Source: a virus. From it: 64,000 nt of DNA. Of this stretch, positions 28,372 to 35,215 are shown piece after piece. The notes under the pieces were generated by a model, which saw only the letters and a list, made by a program, of their open reading frames with translations, did no database searches and was not told the DNA's origin. Each line of letters begins with the position of its first letter. Position 1 is the first letter of the stretch. The stretch is taken from positions 1-64,000 of the IMG/VR virus record IMGVR_UViG_3300017782_000007; one strand, written 5' to 3'. The position numbers and the translations under genes are program-made.

Positions 28372-28652
28372 GATTCTTTTGGTTGTGCTGTGAAATTAAA
28401 CTCGTCACGATGCTCTCGCTTCTGTTCTTTCATAGCTTCATTATATAAATACTGGTCTATCTCTGCACCAGTCAATTCGGGATTAAGACGGCGTAGACGT
28501 TTTTTAGTCGTCTTATACGCCCTCTTCATCTCCTTCTGTAATTTCTTGTTTTGTTTCTTCAGCCACTGCTGCTTGTTAAATTCATAACGTTTTAGTTCAG
28601 CGAGTTTTTCCCTCTCTGGCCTAGCAGCAACTTGTTTTTCTCTTAGAGTCAT
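28368..28652 (-). CDS. Small highly basic helical protein, 94 aa
   Basis: Strongly Lys/Arg/Glu-rich (LKKQNKKLQKEMKRAYKTTK), almost certainly a single long helix or coiled coil. Its TGA overlaps the ATG of the next gene (ATGA), so translation is coupled to the spanin-like gene. Function unknown; a nucleic-acid or scaffold-associated role is possible from its charge. Confidence 0.7.
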   Translation of the reverse strand: MTLREKQVAARPEREKLAELKRYEFNKQQWLKKQNKKLQKEMKRAYKTTKKRLRRLNPELTGAEIDQYLYNEAMKEQKREHRDEFNFTAQPKES

Positions 28653-28658
28653 TCTTAG

Positions 28659-29174
28659 TTATATTGTTCCTTCCTCAGATGCTGACTTAACTGCTCCTCC
28701 CTTAGTCTGGGATTTAGCTGTCTCATCTTGAACATCTTTCATACAAGTTCTTAATTGCTTCCATAATTTCTCAGTAGAAGCTAATAATTTTTCCTTAAAC
28801 TCAATAAGGGTAAAATCTGTACTAATGTCATAGTCTATAGCTGATAGGAATGCTGCTCTTTTCTCTAACTCCATTTCCCAATTGTATAGAGTTCTTTGTG
28901 CCTTTGTCATTGTAAGATGTTGGAACTTTTCAATTTCTTCTTTGTAATCATCCCAATCTACTACTACTTTCTTTAAGTAATCTTCTTGCACTGTCTTGAT
29001 TCTATATTCCAAGGAGGTGTTAGAAAACTTTGAGTCTGGGTGGAAAACTAAAGCCATTGCCCACATAATCTTGGAGGAGTTCCTCTTCTTGGCTATGCCA
29101 GAAAAAGCTACCTTTAACTGTGGATTAACTTCCCAGAAATCTGCATCTATACTAAAATTATTTAATATATTCAT
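28659..29174 (-). CDS. Conserved phage protein of unknown function, 171 aa
   Basis: A mostly helical protein with a distinctive N-terminal motif (KIMWAMALVFHPDSKFSN) and a C-terminal Lys/Ser/Glu tail. It overlaps the previous gene's end by 4 bp (ATGA). Its place in a block of small proteins upstream of terL makes a head-assembly or packaging role plausible. I do not recognise a named domain. Confidence 0.75.
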   Translation of the reverse strand: MNILNNFSIDADFWEVNPQLKVAFSGIAKKRNSSKIMWAMALVFHPDSKFSNTSLEYRIKTVQEDYLKKVVVDWDDYKEEIEKFQHLTMTKAQRTLYNWEMELEKRAAFLSAIDYDISTDFTLIEFKEKLLASTEKLWKQLRTCMKDVQDETAKSQTKGGAVKSASEEGTI

Positions 29175-29473
29175 CCTCTCAAATTTTCTAAATATCTTGC
29201 TATTCCTTTCAATGCTACTCCTACTATAGTTCTTCTCTCAAATATGCTTAAGGGGTTCTTAACGTTGTTAAAGAATCTTAAAGCAAAGAATCTACTAGAG
29301 TCTTCTTGATGTGGATACATATAATCTAAAGCAACCTCATCATAAGAGTTGGATGTAGGAGACTCAGATAAATATTCAAAAGGTCTCACAATACCCTCGT
29401 TTTCCTCGACGGCGTTAACTATGGTATCATAATTTTCTTGGTGTTCTCTCTTGAAATATTTATACTTACTCAT
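29171..29473 (-). CDS. Small protein of unknown function, 100 aa
   Basis: A 100-residue soluble protein with aromatic-rich middle (DEVALDYMYPHQED; RFFALRFFNN) and helical C-terminus (RTIVGVALKGIARYLENL). It overlaps both neighbours by 4 bp in ATGA fashion, so it is part of a tightly coupled cluster. No motif found. Confidence 0.7.
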   Translation of the reverse strand: MSKYKYFKREHQENYDTIVNAVEENEGIVRPFEYLSESPTSNSYDEVALDYMYPHQEDSSRFFALRFFNNVKNPLSIFERRTIVGVALKGIARYLENLRG

Positions 29474-29997
29474 ATTAATTCTAAATGTATGTGGTCTGCA
29501 TTAATTCTAGGAATATGCTTTATTATGTTATTGTATTTATTCTTTATTTTTTTATAGTGTCTACGAGACCTAATCTCTAAGACAGCTCTAAGGTTATTTT
29601 CCTTAAGGTAAGTTTGTCCTTCATCGGAGTTTAGATACTCTGCTAATTCTATGCCAGTACCACACCAAGGTCTAAATCTGTAATCTAGAGCCTCACCGTT
29701 ATAATGTTTAGAGTGTTTAGCATGACGAGAATCATCTCCTGAAGTAACCATATGATCAAACCTAGCCAGAAAAGCATGGGCCTTAATCAGTGATGGGTGT
29801 AATCCTACTAGATTAACTCCTTCCTTAACTATGGTTGGACTAGCTAGTAATAGATTGATTGTGTTTTCTAACTCACATATTTTTAATTGTTCGTGAGTTT
29901 CGACGGGTTCAATTATTGTTAACACCTCATTTGACACTCCCGAAGAAATGCTGATGGGTGTAGCGAATATCATTAACGACATCAATATTGCTTTCAA
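29470..29997 (-). CDS. Peptidase M15-like endolysin candidate with signal anchor, 175 aa
   Basis: The product has the M15/VanY-type zinc-peptidase signature: SKHYNGEALDYRF (first His and Asp ligands) and the terminal DHIHLEL (last His ligand). I choose the TTG at 29997, which gives a clean N-terminal signal or SAR-type segment (MKAILMSLMIFATPISIS) and follows a TTTAAAAAA leader. The longer upstream extension overlaps a well-supported gene in another frame and is probably not translated. It likely cleaves peptidoglycan peptides during lysis. Placement with spanin-like and tiny membrane genes supports a lysis cassette. Confidence 0.8.
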   Translation of the reverse strand: MKAILMSLMIFATPISISSGVSNEVLTIIEPVETHEQLKICELENTINLLLASPTIVKEGVNLVGLHPSLIKAHAFLARFDHMVTSGDDSRHAKHSKHYNGEALDYRFRPWCGTGIELAEYLNSDEGQTYLKENNLRAVLEIRSRRHYKKIKNKYNNIIKHIPRINADHIHLELI

Positions 29998-30265
29998 TGA
30001 ATTTTTTAAACTCTTCCGAGTTATTTTCCCAGTCTGTTTGTGAGGACATTTCGTGCCATCTTCCATACGGGTCTTTTTTATTCGGTGCATAAAAGAGAGC
30101 TGGGGCATTGCACCCGCACTCAGAACACTTGCCAGCGTCGAGACAGCTTTTGCACAATACAGCTCTTTGTAGAGCTTGCTCTCTAATATGCTCATCCAGG
30201 AGTCCTAATTTTGCAAGAACTAGGTTTGTATACCCCTGTCTGATATCCTTAGTATTAATTTCCAC
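29927..30265 (-). CDS. Cys-rich small protein, probable zinc binding, 112 aa
   Basis: The central part holds a compact Cys cluster (LCKSCLDAGKCSECGCNAPAL) followed by FYAPNKKDPYGRWHEM, which looks like a zinc-binding knuckle of a conserved phage protein. The C-terminus is acidic and helical. It overlaps the endolysin start by about 70 bp and the preceding gene by 11 bp. Function unknown. Confidence 0.72.
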   Translation of the reverse strand: MEINTKDIRQGYTNLVLAKLGLLDEHIREQALQRAVLCKSCLDAGKCSECGCNAPALFYAPNKKDPYGRWHEMSSQTDWENNSEEFKKFIESNIDVVNDIRYTHQHFFGSVK

Positions 30266-30617
30266 TAGCCGCTTCTTGAGCTTCCTTAGCTTTACGTTGT
30301 TCTGTAGCTAAGTTAACTAATACCTGTAAGCGAGCTGTCACATTATTCCAACGTCGTGGAGTCCATGACCAACCAAACCATCTTAACTTAGGTCTAGCGT
30401 TCTCATCTAATTGGTTAATTAAGTCTCCTAGAAAAGCATCTAGGTTTCTTAAGTTCAATGTTAAGAACTCATTAGCTTCTTTTAGTTGCTTAACCTCATT
30501 CTCCAAATCCACCTTAGCAGATGCATTTACAGTCGATGACGTAGGCTTAGTATTTTTAGTAGCTCTTTTGCTAGTAGTTTTCTTTGTTTTGTTGGTAACT
30601 TCTTTCTTAGTACTCAT
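30255..30617 (-). CDS. Small Lys/Thr-rich, coiled-coil protein, 120 aa
   Basis: The first ~35 residues are Lys/Thr/Ser-rich and probably disordered. Residues ~38-75 form a coiled coil (LENEVKQLKEANEFL). A Trp-rich short motif (LRWFGWSWTPRRW) and another helix follow. The Trp/Arg motif could mediate membrane or protein contact. No known domain. Confidence 0.7.
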   Translation of the reverse strand: MSTKKEVTNKTKKTTSKRATKNTKPTSSTVNASAKVDLENEVKQLKEANEFLTLNLRNLDAFLGDLINQLDENARPKLRWFGWSWTPRRWNNVTARLQVLVNLATEQRKAKEAQEAASGN

Positions 30618-30655
30618 TATTTGTGTTATTATTATTTATAAATATTTATAATTAA

Positions 30656-31099
30656 TTACTTATTAACGATTCCGTCAATATACTCTTCTCTTACTTTTAA
30701 GTATCCTTCCCACTCTACGGTAGGTGTAGCTCTATTATGTAAGAATGCATTTTTAGGTCTAACTAGTGACGGATTAATCCAGACAACATCTCCTACCTTA
30801 TATGTAGGATCAGTTAATTGAGGAGAAACATGTGTCACTATTGCCTGTGAAGTAAATTCGAACTCATCTGGCCTAGCAGTACTTCGACCACTATCAGTAG
30901 TTCCTTCGATATATTTGATATCGTGTACGCCATATTCAGACACAGTTTCGTTTTCAAATTTGAATAATCTTACTAAGTATTGTTGTCCCATAATTTGGAA
31001 TCCCTCCATCTCAGATGGCATCTCAGTAATGTTCTTATTCCAGTCCGCTCTTAAAGCGTACTCCTTCTCAATTTTTTCTCTGATTTGTTCTTGAGTCAT
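30656..31099 (-). CDS. GroES-like co-chaperonin, 147 aa
   Basis: The order of strands matches the GroES fold: QQYLVRLFKFE at the start, a long flexible loop (SEYGVHDIKYIEGTTDSG..) where the mobile loop belongs, TSQAIVTHVS, then YKVGDVVWINPSLV and the closing YLKVREEYIDGIV. These line up with GroES elements VIVKRK, GEVLAVG, VKVGDIVIF and SESDILAIV. The GGIVL mobile-loop tripeptide is not seen, as in divergent phage co-chaperonins such as T4 gp31. It probably partners the phage GroEL. An N-terminal helix of ~25 residues is extra. Confidence 0.72.
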   Translation of the reverse strand: MTQEQIREKIEKEYALRADWNKNITEMPSEMEGFQIMGQQYLVRLFKFENETVSEYGVHDIKYIEGTTDSGRSTARPDEFEFTSQAIVTHVSPQLTDPTYKVGDVVWINPSLVRPKNAFLHNRATPTVEWEGYLKVREEYIDGIVNK

Positions 31100-31419
31100 T
31101 TCTTTCTCTTTTTTTGTTTATTATATTCTCTCAATGAGTGTTGAATCTTCCTCCACTTCTTTAATTCAGTTCTAAGATATTCAGAGTCTTCTCTCCGAAT
31201 CTTTTTAATAATATTTAACTGGTGATAGTGTAAGGGTCTTTCTCTGTAAGTTAATCTTCCAAGGCCAGGTATAAATAATTCTGGTGAAGGAGGATCAATT
31301 ATATAATTCCTAATTTCTGTGAATGCGTGTTCAGCAACCTCATTAACTAGATTCTCCGGTTGGTTCGTTACCTGTGCCACCAGAGGGTACAGTGTCTTTA
31401 TCGGTTTCTCCCACAACAT
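31096..31419 (-). CDS. Small protein, possibly HU/IHF-like, 107 aa
   Basis: An N-terminal helical part (NLVNEVAEHAFTEIRNYI) is followed by a short strand motif (LFIPGLGRLTYRER) and a basic helical tail (REYNKQKKRKK). Helix then I.GLG.f strand is reminiscent of HU/IHF-like DNA-binding proteins, but the beta arms are not obvious. It overlaps the upstream gene by 77 bp and the GroES-like gene by 4 bp. Function uncertain. Confidence 0.6.
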   Translation of the reverse strand: MLWEKPIKTLYPLVAQVTNQPENLVNEVAEHAFTEIRNYIIDPPSPELFIPGLGRLTYRERPLHYHQLNIIKKIRREDSEYLRTELKKWRKIQHSLREYNKQKKRKK

Positions 31420-31810
31420 TCTCTATAAATTTAAAGTTTAACATCCATGGTTTACCAGCTTCTAGAGCCTCTTCCACGTCATCTATAATTTTATTATAAG
31501 GTGATCCAAAGCCAAGTAAGCCATCTTCATCCCTATCTAATATTCCCTTATCTACTAGTGAGTAGACTTTGTTATTGAAATTCTCAGGAGTAATATTCCA
31601 TCCTCTAGCTTGAGCAGAGGCCCTAGCCTTTCTTTTAGCTAGTATTGAGAATCTCTGGAATCTAAATTTATAGGGTAATACAAGTACTTCTACTAACATA
31701 TCAATCTCTGATTGAGAAATAATCTTTGTTGGCGAAGATTGCATAGCATTAATTACTCTAAATAATTTTTGATAAATATTTCGTTTGTCTAACTTATGCG
31801 TTATCGTCAT
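31343..31810 (-). CDS. Conserved protein of unknown function, 155 aa
   Basis: Mostly helical, with a basic central helix (KFRFQRFSILAKRKARASAQ) and a Gly/Glu-rich, probably disordered C-terminus. A winged-helix-like segment (NNKVYSLVDKGILDRDEDG) suggests DNA binding, and the small-terminase position in the operon is not excluded. Overlaps its neighbours at both ends. No firm family. Confidence 0.65.
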   Translation of the reverse strand: MTITHKLDKRNIYQKLFRVINAMQSSPTKIISQSEIDMLVEVLVLPYKFRFQRFSILAKRKARASAQARGWNITPENFNNKVYSLVDKGILDRDEDGLLGFGSPYNKIIDDVEEALEAGKPWMLNFKFIENVVGETDKDTVPSGGTGNEPTGESS

Positions 31811-32051
31811 TCTCTTCTTGTTTATTTTCTGTTACAAAAGGTATAGAAGTATCTGCCTGTAATCTTTCTATAGTGTGATCATCTAATGCTTCTTGTACGG
31901 AGGGAGCTAAGTTCCATCTCTTCTTCAGAGACTCTGATAACCTCTTGTGTTCATCGTTCATTCTCTGTCCTCCTAATAGTATGGATTGTATTCCAAACAT
32001 TTCTTTTCTTGATATAGTCATCATCTTTGATGGGTTCTTTACTTTACTCAT
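31794..32051 (-). CDS. First gene of the late operon, 85 aa
   Basis: I place the start at 32051 (MSKVKNPSKMM). The longer in-frame extension to 32201 begins between the -33 and -7 boxes of a promoter, so it cannot be on that promoter's transcript; the extra sequence also folds into hairpins. The product is helical with a Lys/Arg N-terminus and an acidic C-terminus (ENKQEENDDNA). It could be a small terminase or regulator, which is unproven. Confidence 0.65.
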   Translation of the reverse strand: MSKVKNPSKMMTISRKEMFGIQSILLGGQRMNDEHKRLSESLKKRWNLAPSVQEALDDHTIERLQADTSIPFVTENKQEENDDNA

Positions 32052-32182
32052 GTTTTGAATTTGATGGGTCTCCGCCCGCACCAGTATGTGTTTGTCATTT
32101 GCATTTCCAAACCCAAACTCGTCGCGAGCTCCTCTCACCGTAGGTGACGTTAGCGTCGCTAAGTCAGTCGGTATCGCCCGAC
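32052..32182 (-). ncRNA. GC-rich structured 5' leader of the late operon
   Basis: Between the predicted transcription start (~32182) and the ATG at 32051 the minus-strand RNA folds into four consecutive short hairpins: GTCGG/CCGAC, TTAGCG/CGCTAA, CACC/GGTG and CTCG/CGAG. The sequence is much richer in G+C than its surroundings. Possible roles: translational control, protection of the 5' end, or an antitermination site. Confidence 0.55.
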
Positions 32183-32187
32183 GACTC

Positions 32188-32218
32188 TCAATATACAACA
32201 TTTTTTTAGCAATGTCAA
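32188..32218 (-). promoter_or_regulatory. Promoter of the late operon
   Basis: On the minus strand TTGACA (32218-32213) is followed after 17 nt by TATATTGA (32195-32188), preceded by AATGTTG exactly as in the promoter at 33.26 kb. It is placed to transcribe the packaging, structural and fibre genes, which lie downstream without an obvious strong terminator. Confidence 0.68.
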
Positions 32219-32270
32219 ATATTCTTAGTCAAACGGACATGGAGTATAATTAATCTTGTTATAGTTTTAG

Positions 32271-32372
32271 CTAAATAAAATAGCAAATGAAGAATAAAGA
32301 TAATACGGCTAGTAGTATTCCCAGGCCAGATAAAAGTACTAAACAGCCTTTCTTAATTAACGAATAGTCCAT
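32271..32372 (-). CDS. Tiny single-span membrane peptide, 33 aa
   Basis: ATG at 32372 gives MDYSLIKKGCLVLL... with one hydrophobic span (LSGLGILLAVLSLFFICYF). Last gene of the small cluster that starts at 33240. The stretch 32220-32480 otherwise holds only a possible 19-codon ORF. Function unknown. Confidence 0.45.
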   Translation of the reverse strand: MDYSLIKKGCLVLLSGLGILLAVLSLFFICYFI

Positions 32373-32481
32373 ATTAGTATTATTTTGCAGTCGAGTAATA
32401 TCTGGTATTTGTAGTAAAAAGACTTTTACGAGACTTCATTTTAATGAAATTAAAATTAATATTCTTCGTTTAGAAGAATCC

Positions 32482-32694
32482 TCACTGTACTTCTTTCTCT
32501 ATTGGAGAGATACTGCACACAAGGCTATCTATAATTTTTTCATCTTCTTCGTAATGAGTGGAAGTAATTCTATAAGTCTTTCCTGTACTAAATTTTATCT
32601 CACATACATTTTCTCTTGGATATGTAATATCTTCTATATGTATATCCTTTCCTACAACATAGGGCTTTATTTTATCGGGGTTACAATTTTTCAT
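32482..32694 (-). CDS. Small protein, 70 aa
   Basis: A 70-residue beta-rich protein (YVVGKDIHIEDITYP; KTYRITSTHYEEDEK) starting in an ATGA overlap with the preceding small ORF. It belongs to a chain of four coupled ORFs beginning at 33240. No known domain. Confidence 0.6.
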   Translation of the reverse strand: MKNCNPDKIKPYVVGKDIHIEDITYPRENVCEIKFSTGKTYRITSTHYEEDEKIIDSLVCSISPIEKEVQ

Positions 32695-32792
32695 TTCTCA
32701 GTATTTAATAAAAAGACTTGTGAACAAATCTTCTTTCCTATCACAATATTAGCTACAATCACTTTCTTAATTTCCTTCTTCTTATACCTCAT
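32691..32792 (-). CDS. Tiny basic protein, 33 aa
   Basis: Starts MRYKKKEIKKVIVAN and ends LLNTEK. Both ends overlap neighbours as ATGA, with the same spacing, which supports translation despite the length. Function unknown. Confidence 0.5.
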   Translation of the reverse strand: MRYKKKEIKKVIVANIVIGKKICSQVFLLNTEK

Positions 32793-33109
32793 AATATAAA
32801 CCATCTATTTTTAATCTTATAAAAATCTACTGCCTGATTAGTCATATGAAAAGGTTCTACTACAGAAGAATCCATATCTATAACTCTATCTGCTTTAATC
32901 ATAGGAAACCTAGCTCTCTTCTTATCCGATCTGTACCAAGACTTATACTTAATAGTTTCTGTCCAAGGCTTTAATACCTTTACAGATATCTTATCATATT
33001 TAGGGTCTAGCGTATATTCCTTAGCCCCCTTAAGTAATACTACTAAATGATCTTTACTAGCTTCGTGCTCTATAACTTTTCCCATTGGTTGTTGTCTTTT
33101 ATATGTCAT
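32789..33109 (-). CDS. Small basic protein, 106 aa
   Basis: I use the ATG at 33109 (MTYKRQQPMG), which follows an AACTTAAAATA leader and overlaps the upstream stop in TAATG. The product has beta-rich stretches (KDHLVVLLKGAKEYTL; KISVKVLKPW) and many Lys/Trp residues. An upstream extension of 16 residues overlaps another ORF and is less likely. Function unknown. Confidence 0.65.
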   Translation of the reverse strand: MTYKRQQPMGKVIEHEASKDHLVVLLKGAKEYTLDPKYDKISVKVLKPWTETIKYKSWYRSDKKRARFPMIKADRVIDMDSSVVEPFHMTNQAVDFYKIKNRWFIL

Positions 33110-33240
33110 TATTTTAAGTTTAATCTTTTTCTTCTTATTTCTAGCGAAGTAACCCACGTTACTGGCTCGGTATTACATAATTGTGAGAAGCACTCTTCTC
33201 TATCTGCTCTATAATGTATATCCATCTCTATGTTTCTCAT
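33109..33240 (-). CDS. First ORF of the minus-strand block, 43 aa
   Basis: ATG at 33240, TAA sharing one base with the next start. Product (MRNIEMDIHYRADREECF...) is small and charged. The promoter just upstream predicts a transcription start within a few bases of this ATG, so it may be translated leaderlessly, or from the second Met. Function unknown. Confidence 0.5.
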   Translation of the reverse strand: MRNIEMDIHYRADREECFSQLCNTEPVTWVTSLEIRRKRLNLK

Positions 33241-33244
33241 GGTA

Positions 33245-33275
33245 CAAAGATACAACATTAAATACCGTTTGTCAA
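33245..33275 (-). promoter_or_regulatory. Bacteroidota-type promoter of the leftward block
   Basis: On the minus strand TTGACA (33275-33270), 17 nt, then TATCTTTG (33252-33245). The second box is an exact match to the Bacteroidota -7 consensus TAnnTTTG. It is the clearest host-type promoter in the window and supports host RNA polymerase use. Confidence 0.75.
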
Positions 33276-33300
33276 GTTTTTAGCCAATTATTTTCAAAAA

Positions 33301-33354
33301 AAATTTTTTTATATATAGGGTGATTGAAAATTTTTTTATATATAGGGTGATTGA
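33301..33354. repeat. Two perfect 27-bp direct repeats in the divergent region
   Basis: 33301-33327 and 33328-33354 are identical 27-bp units, each an AAA plus T-run, TATATATAGGG and TGATTGA. A third partial unit follows and leads into TATATTTG (about 33363-33371), a possible rightward -7 box. The repeats lie between the two opposed gene blocks, so they may be operators, phage polymerase promoters or an origin element. Confidence 0.8.
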
Positions 33355-33640
33355 AAATTTTATGTATATTTGAGGGGGTATACCTCCCAAAGCTGTACCC
33401 CTTAATTGATTTTGGGTCGAAAGGTGGGGGTTGCTTCTCTTGTGAGTTGTGATTTTTGGCGATGGTAATTGTGTTTGGAATGTTAGTGCTTCTGTACTAA
33501 ATACTATTTCGACAGCGGAACATCATCATCAACATCAACACATACTTTCCATGTACAATAAGTTATGACACTAGTGCTTGAGTAGGAATACAACATGCGT
33601 CATGTACGTTAGCTGTTTTCTTAACTTAAATATTAATATC
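33355..33640 (+). promoter_or_regulatory. Rightward leader region without a gene
   Basis: About 285 nt with no convincing ORF. It contains TATATTTG near its start, a GAGG...CCTC hairpin, a G/T-rich stretch (about 33410-33490) and a CATCATCATCAACATCAACA segment. It probably holds the early promoter and 5' leader of the rightward genes, and possibly an origin. The ATG at 33641 follows an AACTTAAATA leader. Confidence 0.4.
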
Positions 33641-34258
33641 ATGACTGAAGTACAAAAATTAAAGGAACAAGCTCAAGAAGTATTCGCACAAACATTTGCT
33701 GAATTCGCTAAACCTGAACACGCTAATAACACTAAAACGTATAGCGCAACAGGGAACAATAGTGGATTTGCGTCAGATGCGTGGGCTGAATACTGTATTG
33801 CTGGACAAGAGAAACCATTGCATACAACTATTGATTTAGCTGCTTTACCATATAAGATGAAAGCACGAATCATTGGTTATAACTTTGCTACTACTACGGA
33901 CTCTTCTGGAAAAGACGTGCCAGTATTGGACGCGCAAGGTAAGAAAATGCCTAAGGACTTCTTGAACTTAGTTGATTTGCCTATTACTGTTACTAAGAAG
34001 AACGGTAGTAGAGAATCTAAAGTTATTCAAGTTGCTCAGATTGTTGCAGCAATAGTATACAGAGATGTTATTACTAGTGTGATTCAAGAGGATTCAGAAA
34101 TGTGTCTTAAACTTACAATCAACGAGAAAAGTCCAGCATATTGTAGAACTAGGTTGTATGAAGGCAAGGAATTCATGAAGGTCATTGGGGATACTGGTGA
34201 AAAGTATGAGGATGTTACGAGAGAGATTGATGAAAAGATTGCTGCAATAAATGCTTAA
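33641..34258 (+). CDS. First rightward gene, unknown function, 205 aa
   Basis: I start at the ATG at 33641 (MTEVQKLKEQAQEVF) rather than the upstream in-frame start, because it follows the typical leader. The N-terminus is helical; the middle has strands (MKARIIGYNFATT; FLNLVDLPITVTKK) and a helix (VAQIVAAIVYRDVI). Codon use is very regular. As the first gene of the early block it could be a host-takeover or DNA-binding protein, but no motif proves this. Confidence 0.75.
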   Translation: MTEVQKLKEQAQEVFAQTFAEFAKPEHANNTKTYSATGNNSGFASDAWAEYCIAGQEKPLHTTIDLAALPYKMKARIIGYNFATTTDSSGKDVPVLDAQGKKMPKDFLNLVDLPITVTKKNGSRESKVIQVAQIVAAIVYRDVITSVIQEDSEMCLKLTINEKSPAYCRTRLYEGKEFMKVIGDTGEKYEDVTREIDEKIAAINA

Positions 34259-34330
34259 TGCTAATAGCTTCCCCCACCTTAGACTCCATTTTAGTACTAT
34301 CTCCCGCTTCTCATGCTTACGGTAGTGCTA

Positions 34331-34394
34331 CTCACAAGATATCCTTCTCACAAGATAGAATACTCACAAGATAGAATACTCACAAGATTTAGTA
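34331..34394. repeat. Four tandem 16-bp repeats (iteron-like)
   Basis: Units begin at 34331, 34347, 34363 and 34379, exactly 16 bp apart. Each starts CTCACAAGAT; the middle two are identical (CTCACAAGATAGAATA). There are no spacers, so it is not CRISPR. It lies in a gene-free gap of about 200 nt between two early genes. Possible replication iterons or a repressor array. Confidence 0.8.
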
Positions 34395-34461
34395 ACCGGG
34401 TTCGATACTTACATCTGAGCCGTAAACTCACATAGCACTAGAGTATAAAGTGCCTAATATC

Positions 34462-35115
34462 ATGATGAATTCGTTCAATCCTACACAAGCATTAAAGATC
34501 CATGTAAATGATGACAGAATTGAGACTAAACAAGTCTTAGTATGTTCAAACGTTACATTAGAAAACAGTACAAAGTCTCATCGTGCTGTTATTACTGAAG
34601 CGATTAAGCAAAGATGGCAACATTGTGCTATCGAGATGGGGAAATCGTTACACTACGCGTATATAGACGAGAAATACAATGATAACAACGACATGTTCCA
34701 AATTACGATGGAAGCATGTTCGGAGGGAATTACTGAGAATGTATTCAACCCTTACTCATTTGCATTAATGACTAAGTTTATTGAGAAACTTGATTTGTTA
34801 GCTACTTTCGAGGGACATGAGAGTATTGATGTTGACTTTAGAACAATTGTTCAATTAGTTAAAGCATTGAAAGATTATTCTCCTCAATGTGGATTTGCTA
34901 GTGATAAGGAAAAAGCTACTAAGGTTGCTGATAAGTTATTTAATCAGTTATTGGAAATAGTAGTTGCTTATACTTATAGTCCTCCACAACCTACTCTTGA
35001 ACCATTATCTCCTCTTGAGAAGAAGAAGAAAGCTAGATTAGCTAATATTTCAAAGCCAGAGAAGGAAGATAAAGCCTTTGAATTTGCTGCTGATGATGAT
35101 CTATTAAAAGATTAA
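34462..35115 (+). CDS. Early protein of unknown function, 217 aa
   Basis: Start at the first of two adjacent ATGs (34462). Helical protein with an N-terminal strand region (QVLVCSNVTLEN), a central helix-rich domain and an extended Lys- then Asp-rich C-terminus (FEFAADDDLLKD). Acidic tails like this occur in phage single-strand DNA-binding proteins, but no OB-fold was recognised. Followed by a strong hairpin plus T-run. Confidence 0.72.
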   Translation: MMNSFNPTQALKIHVNDDRIETKQVLVCSNVTLENSTKSHRAVITEAIKQRWQHCAIEMGKSLHYAYIDEKYNDNNDMFQITMEACSEGITENVFNPYSFALMTKFIEKLDLLATFEGHESIDVDFRTIVQLVKALKDYSPQCGFASDKEKATKVADKLFNQLLEIVVAYTYSPPQPTLEPLSPLEKKKKARLANISKPEKEDKAFEFAADDDLLKD

Positions 35116-35158
35116 TCACATGGTTATAAAGATTGTTACATATAGATGAATCCCTTTG

Positions 35159-35192
35159 GAGAGTTGCTATTAATTTAGTAGCTCTCTTTTTT
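35159..35192 (+). terminator. Intrinsic terminator-like hairpin
   Basis: An 11-bp stem (GAGAGTTGCTA with TAGTAGCTCTC, two G-U pairs), a 6-nt loop and six Ts. It is followed directly by ACCTTAAAA and the next ATG at 35216. Confidence 0.7.
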
Positions 35193-35215
35193 GTTTACCT
35201 TAAAATAACATTGTT

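Noticed and set aside
29998-30195. N-terminal extension of the M15 endolysin candidate
   Set aside because: It overlaps a well-supported gene in another frame and lacks a signal sequence; the TTG at 29997 gives a clean one.
32052-32201. N-terminal 50 residues of the 31794 gene
   Set aside because: The start would lie between the two boxes of a strong promoter and the segment has hairpin-forming, G+C-rich sequence unlike coding DNA here.
34331-34394. CRISPR array
   Set aside because: Only four 16-bp units directly abutting with no unique spacers; this is a tandem repeat.
34391-34420. tRNA T-arm at GGGTTCGATAC
   Set aside because: The flanking bases cannot form a T-stem and no acceptor strands are present.
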